The notes under the pieces: model-generated
Told to the model about the DNA's origin: nothing
The model's input: only the letters and a program-made list of their open reading frames with translations
Database searches by the model: none
Part shown: piece after piece, positions 58,887-64,000 of the stretch
Layout of the letters: the number at the start of each line of letters is the position of its first letter
How positions within the stretch are numbered: position 1 is the first letter of the stretch
Source of the DNA: Actinospineispora spinosispora DSM 44797
GTDB lineage: Bacteria > Actinomycetota > Actinomycetes > Mycobacteriales > Pseudonocardiaceae
Reading direction: 5' to 3'
DNA: 64,000 bases
Assembly: GCF_000429025.1 (NCBI RefSeq)
Contig: NZ_AUBB01000041.1
Location: forward strand, 1-64,000
Made by a program: the position numbers and the translations under genes

Positions 58887-59303
58887 TCACTGAGAAGCGG
58901 GTGTCGTGGTTTTCGCTGAGGAATTCCTGATGTCCGTGGCGGTCACGGTGCTCCCCGAGATGGGTCCCGAGATTCGAACGTGATCGCCGACCGGGAATTG
59001 CTGCCTGGTCGCCGGGGTCTTCTTGCTGCCGAACATCGTTCCGGTGCCGAGGGCGACCGTGTAGGTGGTCCCGTTGTCTCCCTTGACGGTCCAGCTGTCG
59101 CCGTTCTCGGCCGTGATCACGCCACTGACCTGCGGTGCGTGATGCTTCGCCGGTTTCGTGCTCGCGCCGGAGTCCGAGGCGGGGGACGACGAGGAGCAGC
59201 CGGACAACGGCACCGCGATTGTTGCCGCGGCAACCAGAGCAATCAACGAGCGGCGTCCTCGCGCATTTCTGAGAGCATTTGTCAGGATTTGTCTTCGCAC
59301 CAT
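58887..59303 (-). CDS. Lipoprotein, DUF5666-like
   Basis: A 138-residue predicted lipoprotein: basic start, hydrophobic stretch and lipobox LSGC (Cys near 36), then a Ser/Pro linker and a small beta domain (VSGVITAENGDSWTVKG, HVRISGPISGSTVTATDI) like DUF5666 OB-fold proteins. Probably attached to the outer face of the membrane. It shares a strand and a short gap with the small secreted protein. Confidence 0.7.
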   Translation of the reverse strand: MVRRQILTNALRNARGRRSLIALVAAATIAVPLSGCSSSSPASDSGASTKPAKHHAPQVSGVITAENGDSWTVKGDNGTTYTVALGTGTMFGSKKTPATRQQFPVGDHVRISGPISGSTVTATDIRNSSAKTTTPASQ

Positions 59304-59483
59304 GATTCCTTTGAGTCGGATGCCTACTTCTCGCCGGTGGTCGGATAACGAGAGCGACTCGGGATTCGGTTCGCCGAATATCGGCCGCGCTGAGAATGCG
59401 ACTCAGGGGACTTCGAACCAGATACTGAAGACATACATAATGTAGTCTTGCACAGTCACGCGGTACAGCGTATGGTCTGCCGC

Positions 59484-60266
59484 ATGGCGACTCTCGAACA
59501 GCGGTTCCTCGACGTAGACGGGGCACGGATCCAGTACTTCGAGGGCGGGACCGGTGAGGATCTCGTCTTCCTGCATGCGGTGGGCGGCGCGATCCCCGGC
59601 GCCCCGTTCCTGGAGCAACTCGCCGAGCGCTACCACGTGCTCGCACCCTCGGCCCCCGGTTTCGATGCCAGCACCGGCAGCGCGGAGAGCATCCAGGACG
59701 TCGCGGACTCCTTCGCCGCGTTCATCACCGCGACGGTCCCCGGCGGCGCGCACGTGGTCGGTGAGTCGTTCGGCGCGGTCAGCGCGCTGTGGCTGGCCAT
59801 CCGGCACCCCGAGCTGGTCAAGAACCTGGTGATCGCCGCGCCGTTCGCGTTCCTGCCCCCGGGCCCGCCGCCGGCGCTGGACCCGAAGGAGATGGCGCTG
59901 CGCAACTTCGGCCCGCGCCCGAGCGTCCCCGAGGGTTTCTTCACCCCGTCCGCCGGTCAGCAGCGCGGGAAGAACGCCGGCGTCGGCGTGCCGCTGCTGA
60001 AGGGCAACGACCAGACGGCGCTCAAGGACGGCCTGAAGGGCATCACCTCGCCGACCCTGGTGCTGTGGAGCACCGAGGACCAGCAGGTGCCGCCGAACCT
60101 CGCGACGATCTACGTCGACGCCATCCCGACGGTGCACGTGACCTACGTGCCGGACAGCGCGCACTCGCTCACCGTGTCCGCCGCCGATCGTTTCGTGAGC
60201 CTGACCAGCGACTTCCTCGCACACGGCGAGATGTTCGTGGCGAGCGTTCCCGGCGATCAGACATGA
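59484..60266 (+). CDS. Alpha/beta hydrolase
   Basis: A 260-residue alpha/beta hydrolase. HAVGG near 30 supplies the oxyanion region, the nucleophile elbow is GESFGA (Ser near 95), the acid in STEDQQVPPN and the histidine in DSAHSLTV. First gene of a four-gene unit with a luciferase-like monooxygenase (ATGA overlap), a DHA2 exporter and a flavin reductase, so it probably hydrolyses an ester or C-C bond in the same breakdown pathway. ATG 59484. Confidence 0.85.
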   Translation: MATLEQRFLDVDGARIQYFEGGTGEDLVFLHAVGGAIPGAPFLEQLAERYHVLAPSAPGFDASTGSAESIQDVADSFAAFITATVPGGAHVVGESFGAVSALWLAIRHPELVKNLVIAAPFAFLPPGPPPALDPKEMALRNFGPRPSVPEGFFTPSAGQQRGKNAGVGVPLLKGNDQTALKDGLKGITSPTLVLWSTEDQQVPPNLATIYVDAIPTVHVTYVPDSAHSLTVSAADRFVSLTSDFLAHGEMFVASVPGDQT

Positions 60267-61381
60267 AGGTCTCGTTCTTCACACTCATGCCGTACTCGCC
60301 GCTGCCGGAGTACCCGACCGGCTGGCCGACGCCGAACGGGCTGTTCGACCCGCACCGTTCGGTGCGCTGCTACCAGGAGACCCTGGACGCGGCCGAGATG
60401 GCCGACGAGCTCGGTTTCGACTGGGTGGCCTGCGCCGAGCACCACTACTCGTCGCACGCGATGTGCCCGAGCGCCTCGGTCATGGCCGCGGCGCTCGCCG
60501 GGCGCACCCGCTCGGCGCGCATCGCCATGATGGGCGCGCGGATCCCCCTGGCCAGCCCAGTACAGCTGGCCGAGGAGTACGCGATGATCGACAACCTGAG
60601 CGGCGGGCGGCTGGTCGCCGGGCTGCTGCGTGGCACCCCGTACGAATATTTGGTCTCCGGTGTCCCGCCGCGCGAGTCCCGCGCGCGGTTCGTCGAGGCC
60701 TACGACCTGATGCTGGAGACCTGGCGCAACCCCCGCCCGTTCGGCTGGGAGGGCCGCTACTACCGGCACCGCACGGTGTCGGCGTGGCCGCGTCCGGTGC
60801 AGCAGCCGCTGCCGCCGGTCTTCATCTCCGGTTCCAGCCGCGAGTCCGCCGTCTTCGCCGCTCAGCGCCGGGCCGGCATCGGTCTCGCGTTCACCACGAT
60901 CTCCGCGGCCGCCGAGTCGGCCCGGGTCTACCGCGAGGAGGCCCAGACGCTGGGCTGGGAGACGGGCCCGGACAACGTGCTCTACCAGGCCGACGTCTAC
61001 GTCTCGGACAACGACGAGAAGGCGTTCGCCGAGATCGCGCCACACTTCGACTACGCGGACAACGTGGCCCACCCGATGCTGCGGATGACCAGCCTCGCCG
61101 GCGGGCGCGGCATGTTCGGCGGCACCGGTGCGACCGCCGCCCGGTTCCGCAACATCGTCGCCGAGCGGCTCACCGAGGGGTTGCCGCAGCGTGTCGCCCT
61201 GGGCCAGATTTTCTGCGGCGGGCCGGACTCGGTCGCCGCGCAGATCCGCAAGATCCGCGACGAGGTGGGAGCCGGGATCGTCAACCTGATCTTCCAGATC
61301 GGCGACCTGCCCCACGAGCGGATGCTGCGGTCACTGCGACTGTTCTCGACCGAGGTACTTCCGCAGATCCGGGAACTGTGA
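60263..61381 (+). CDS. Luciferase-like (LLM) flavin-dependent monooxygenase
   Basis: A 372-residue LLM-class enzyme with the bacterial-luciferase TIM-barrel pattern: AEHHYSSHAMCPS near 60-72, RIAMMGARIPLASPVQLAEEYAMIDNLSGGRL in blocks (SGGR being the family phosphate-loop), and GGPDSVAAQI near the end. These enzymes use reduced FMN from a partner reductase and O2. The flavin reductase at the end of the operon is the probable partner. Its ATG overlaps the hydrolase stop. Confidence 0.88.
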   Translation: MKVSFFTLMPYSPLPEYPTGWPTPNGLFDPHRSVRCYQETLDAAEMADELGFDWVACAEHHYSSHAMCPSASVMAAALAGRTRSARIAMMGARIPLASPVQLAEEYAMIDNLSGGRLVAGLLRGTPYEYLVSGVPPRESRARFVEAYDLMLETWRNPRPFGWEGRYYRHRTVSAWPRPVQQPLPPVFISGSSRESAVFAAQRRAGIGLAFTTISAAAESARVYREEAQTLGWETGPDNVLYQADVYVSDNDEKAFAEIAPHFDYADNVAHPMLRMTSLAGGRGMFGGTGATAARFRNIVAERLTEGLPQRVALGQIFCGGPDSVAAQIRKIRDEVGAGIVNLIFQIGDLPHERMLRSLRLFSTEVLPQIREL

Positions 61382-61393
61382 CGACACGAGGAA

Positions 61394-62950
61394 GTGTCCG
61401 AGGTGCTCGACGACCCGAGTGACAAACCGCCGAGCGGGTGGTGGCCACTGGCCGCGATCTGCCTGATCGATCTGATGCTGCTGGGCGACGTCGGCCTGGT
61501 CACCGTGGCGCTGCCCCGGATCCAGGCCGACCTGCACGCGCAGCTGACCAGCCTGCAGTGGATCACCAGCATCTACTCGCTGACCCTGGCGTCGTTCCTG
61601 CTGATGGCGGGCACGCTCGCCGACCGCTGGGGCCGTAAGCAGCTGCTGCTGGCCGGTCTGCTGCTGTTCTTCCTCGCCCAGCTGGGCAACGGGCTCGCGC
61701 CCAGCATCGCGGCGCTCGTGGTCACCCGGTTCCTCGAAGGCAGCGCGGGCGCGCTGATGTACGCGGTGTCGCTGGTGGTGCTCAGCGAGACCTACCGGGG
61801 AAAAATGCGTGGCACCGCGTTCGGCGTCTGGGGTGCGTTCACCGGCGGATCGATCGCGATGGGCCCGATCGTCGGCGGTGCGCTGGTCGAGCTGACCAGC
61901 TGGCGCGCGGTGTTCCTGGTCCAGCTGCCGATCTGCGCGGCGGCGATCGCGATCACCGCGCTGAAGATCCCGAGGATGGCCCCGATCGTGGCCCGGCGCG
62001 TCGACTGGCTGGGCACCGCGCTGTTCACCCTGGGCGTGGGGCTGATCGTGCTGACCCTCATCGAGGGCCGCGCGCTGGGCTGGGGCAGTACCCCGATTCT
62101 CGTGCTCGCCGGGTCCGGCGCCCTGTTGCTGGTGGCGTTCGTGCTGGTCGAGCTACGGGTGGCGGCACCGATGCTGGACCTGGCCAGGTTCCGGTCGCCG
62201 TCGTTCGCCGGCGCCCAGCTCGCCGCGTACGCGCTGGGCGCCGGCTTCTTCGCGCTGCTGCTGTATCTGTCGCTCTACCTGCAGCGGGTCCTCGGCTACG
62301 GCCCGCTCGAGGCAGCGTTGCGGCTGCTGCCGATGAACCTGCTGACGTTCGTGGTCGCGCCGTTCGCCGGCCGGCTGGTCAGCCGCGTGTCACCGCGCTG
62401 GCCGATCGCCGCCGGTCTCCTGCTGACCGGCACCGGTGTCCTGATGCTGCGCCGCGCCGACGCGGAGTCCGCGTGGACGACGCTGCTCGCCGGTTTTGTC
62501 CTGATCGGGGTCGGCAACGGCATGTTCAACCCGATGCTCGGCGCGCTGGCGATGAGCGTGGTGCCCCGCGAACGCGCCGGTATGGGGTCCGGCATCAGCT
62601 ACACGTTCCGGCAGTTGGGCCTGGTCACCGGTGTCGCGATCAGCGGCGCGGTGTTCAGCGCGGGTATCGCGGCCGACCTGGCGCAACGCCTCCCGGAGAT
62701 GGGGCAGCAGCCGCTGGTCCGGATGACCGGCGCGGTGTCGGCGGGGGCGTTCGAGGTGATGCTGTCCTCGGTGGCAGCGGGGGACCGCGCCGAGTACGCC
62801 GAGGCCGGCCGCGCCGCGTTCGTGGCCGGTCTGGACGGGGTGTTCCTGGTCGGTGGACTGACCGCGCTGACCGGCGCGGCTCTGGTCCTGGTGCTGGTCC
62901 GGTCGAAGGAGAGGAGTCGTGATGAGCGAGCAGGCACTCGCGCCGGCTGA
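61394..62950 (+). CDS. MFS exporter, DHA2 (EmrB/QacA) family
   Basis: A 518-residue permease with 14 predicted spans. Motifs: LPRIQADL in the first loop, ADRWGRKQLLLAG (motif A), and WGAFTGGSIAMGPIVGGALV (motif C of antiporters). Drug or metabolite efflux with H+ exchange is expected. GTG 61394, 12 bp after the monooxygenase stop; its 3' end overlaps the flavin reductase gene by 29 bases. Confidence 0.88.
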   Translation: MSEVLDDPSDKPPSGWWPLAAICLIDLMLLGDVGLVTVALPRIQADLHAQLTSLQWITSIYSLTLASFLLMAGTLADRWGRKQLLLAGLLLFFLAQLGNGLAPSIAALVVTRFLEGSAGALMYAVSLVVLSETYRGKMRGTAFGVWGAFTGGSIAMGPIVGGALVELTSWRAVFLVQLPICAAAIAITALKIPRMAPIVARRVDWLGTALFTLGVGLIVLTLIEGRALGWGSTPILVLAGSGALLLVAFVLVELRVAAPMLDLARFRSPSFAGAQLAAYALGAGFFALLLYLSLYLQRVLGYGPLEAALRLLPMNLLTFVVAPFAGRLVSRVSPRWPIAAGLLLTGTGVLMLRRADAESAWTTLLAGFVLIGVGNGMFNPMLGALAMSVVPRERAGMGSGISYTFRQLGLVTGVAISGAVFSAGIAADLAQRLPEMGQQPLVRMTGAVSAGAFEVMLSSVAAGDRAEYAEAGRAAFVAGLDGVFLVGGLTALTGAALVLVLVRSKERSRDERAGTRAG

Positions 62951-63425
62951 GCTACGCTCCGTGCTCGGCCACTTCGCCTCCGGGGTCTCGGTGGTGACCG
63001 CCTCGACCGGCGCCGGCCCGGTCGGCATGACCCTCCAGTCGTTCTGCTCGCTGTCCCTCGACCCGCCGATGGTGCTCATCTGCCCAGGTCAGAGCTCCAC
63101 CAGCTGGCCGGGCATCGAAGGCGTCGGGCGGCTGTGCGTCAACGTGCTGGCCGAGGGGCAGGGCGAGGTGGCGCGCCAGTTCGCCCGGTCCGGCATCGAC
63201 CGGTATGCGGGGATCTCCTGGACACCCGCCCCGAGTACCGGTAGCCCGGTCCTGACCGGGGCGTTGGCCTGGATCGACTGCGAGATCGACTCGGTGTGGC
63301 CGGGCGGCGATCACCTGCTGGTCTGCTGCCGGGTCCTGTCCCTGGCCGCGGACCCGGACCTGAGCCCGCTGGTGTTCTTCCGCTCCGACTTCGTCCGGAC
63401 CGGCGGGAGCCGGTTCGGGGGGTAA
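62922..63425 (+). CDS. Flavin reductase (HpaC-like)
   Basis: A 167-residue FMN-binding split-barrel reductase: LRSVLGHFASGVSVVTA near the start, VGMTLQSFCSLSLDPPMVLI (flavin-binding), GRLCVNVLAEGQ and a later HLLVCCRV strand. It supplies reduced flavin to the monooxygenase at 60263. ATG 62922 (a GTG precedes it directly). The stop codon TAA lies inside the first iteron-like repeat at the right edge. Confidence 0.88.
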   Translation: MSEQALAPAELRSVLGHFASGVSVVTASTGAGPVGMTLQSFCSLSLDPPMVLICPGQSSTSWPGIEGVGRLCVNVLAEGQGEVARQFARSGIDRYAGISWTPAPSTGSPVLTGALAWIDCEIDSVWPGGDHLLVCCRVLSLAADPDLSPLVFFRSDFVRTGGSRFGG

Positions 63426-63795
63426 ATATTCGTGGGAGCGGGTGGGGTGGGGGAGTGGAGCCCGATTCGCTGGTCCGGGGGTAAATATTCGTAGGTTGAC
63501 CGGGCCGATGAGCAGTCTCGGGCCGCCGCGGGAGGTAGTTCGAGGGGTGTTCGGGGGTAAATATTCGTGGATTTCGGCCTCTGGGCCGGTACGGGCCCTC
63601 GCGGGGCACGCATAACTGCTCCCTAGATCTACAGGGGAACTACTAGGGATTGCGAAAAACCCCGTCTGAGCTGTGCGAACTCGACGTCCGACGGGGGCAG
63701 ATATTCGCGAACCCCCAGGGTGGATATTTGTGGATGGCCGCCTCAGCGGTGGCAGATATGCGCGGCCCCTCGAGGTCGGGGGTAGATATGCGTGG
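63419..63795. repeat. Iteron-like direct repeats
   Basis: Seven 17-base copies of GGGGTAAATATTCGTGG or variants: 63419-63435, 63478-63494, 63554-63570, 63694-63710, 63717-63733, 63749-63765 and 63779-63795. The first three are nearly identical; later ones drift to CAGATATTCGCGA or TAGATATGCGTGG. All are in the same orientation, with an AT core, just upstream of a probable replication initiator. This is the pattern of plasmid iterons. Confidence 0.7.
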
Positions 63796-63857
63796 ACAAC
63801 ACGCAGGTAAATGCGGGAATTTGGTGCTTGCGCGTGCTAGTGGCACGCTCTGGCACC

Positions 63858-64000
63858 ATGGCGACCGCCGGCAGGCCCAAGCGCACCCAACTCGCTGTCG
63901 CTCGCGAGGCGGCACAGCTGTGGGAACGCGAAGCGCCGGACATCGGATACCTCGCCCGGCTGTTCACCTCGACCTCGCTGCCCTACCGCGACCCCGGTGA
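63858..64000 (+). CDS. Probable plasmid-type replication initiator, N-terminal fragment
   Basis: The first 47 codons of a gene that runs off the window. After MATAGRPKRTQLAVAREAAQ comes DIGYLARLFTSTSLPYRDPG. The combination of a leading basic segment and the LFT-TSLPYRDPG block reminds me of RepA-type initiators of actinobacterial plasmids, and the iteron array upstream supports this. No strong ribosome site precedes the ATG. Only the fragment is visible, so the family call rests on a short pattern and context. Confidence 0.5.
   Translation, partial: MATAGRPKRTQLAVAREAAQLWEREAPDIGYLARLFTSTSLPYRDPG

Noticed and set aside
63650-64000. 116-codon plus-strand open frame at the right edge
   Set aside because: It runs through three iteron-like repeats and is out of frame with the rep-like reading starting at 63858, whose residues make better sense.

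Overview
The window is high-GC DNA (around 70% by eye) with GTG and TTG starts, very short intergenic gaps, and many LysR, TetR, XRE, IclR, HxlR and LuxR-ATPase regulators. This points to a filamentous actinomycete, most likely of the Pseudonocardiales (Amycolatopsis-like). No rRNA, tRNA, CRISPR array or insertion sequence was seen. Most of the content is accessory catabolism, regulation and small stress or addiction modules rather than core housekeeping.

Layout. 0.1-9 kb: a metallophosphoesterase, a LysR/3-oxoadipate enol-lactonase divergent pair, a decayed carotenoid oxygenase, an AidB-like acyl-CoA dehydrogenase, a flavin hydroxylase, an atypical response regulator that has lost its phospho-acceptor, and an MHS-family transporter. 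9-13 kb: a three-component Rieske oxygenase (oxygenase, reductase, ferredoxin) with a divergent IclR regulator. 13-19 kb: a TetR/SDR pair with two perfect twin operators, then a tight operon nitrilase > membrane protein > amidase > Pro-1 tautomerase under a divergent HxlR regulator. 19-24 kb: an AbrB/RelE-like toxin-antitoxin pair, a methionine aminopeptidase with a divergent XRE regulator and twin operators, a VOC/FAH/TetR cluster, and a Phd/RelE pair. 24.5-30.6 kb: a TPR protein and a 1402-residue exported protein with about 23 decapeptide repeats (predicted beta-solenoid). 31-41 kb: a methyltransferase, an HD hydrolase, then a RidA / XRE-cupin / aldehyde dehydrogenase / amidohydrolase group sharing a promoter motif, a second membrane-protein/amidase pair paralogous to the one at 15-17 kb, and a fused, broken vapBC. 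41-50.7 kb: a LuxR-type ATPase regulator, a LysR regulator overlapping a divergent nitric-oxide-synthase-like gene that lacks the heme-ligand cysteine, a quinone reductase/ArsR pair, GNAT, DUF3224, an NmrA-like reductase/TetR pair and a DUF899 protein. 50.7-59.3 kb: a second LuxR-type ATPase regulator, a dienelactone hydrolase, a VOC protein, a MacB-type permease with an unusual Cys-rich and proline-rich N-terminus, and several small exported proteins. 59.4-63.4 kb: an operon of alpha/beta hydrolase, luciferase-like monooxygenase, DHA2 exporter and flavin reductase. 63.4-64 kb: at least seven iteron-like repeats followed by the start of a probable plasmid-type replication initiator.

How it fits together. 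Several self-contained catabolic units (oxygenase plus its electron chain; nitrilase/amidase with a putative transporter; aldehyde dehydrogenase/amidohydrolase/RidA; two-component flavin monooxygenase) each carry a local regulator, usually divergent, with visible operator dyads. Many convergent or tail-to-tail junctions are closed by long, nearly perfect hairpins built from a few recurring sequences. The right edge suggests that a replicon, plasmid or integrated element, abuts or contains this region.

The items most worth following are the NOS-like gene without its heme thiolate, the duplicated two-repeat membrane protein paired with amidases, the decapeptide-repeat exported protein, and the iteron/rep boundary.
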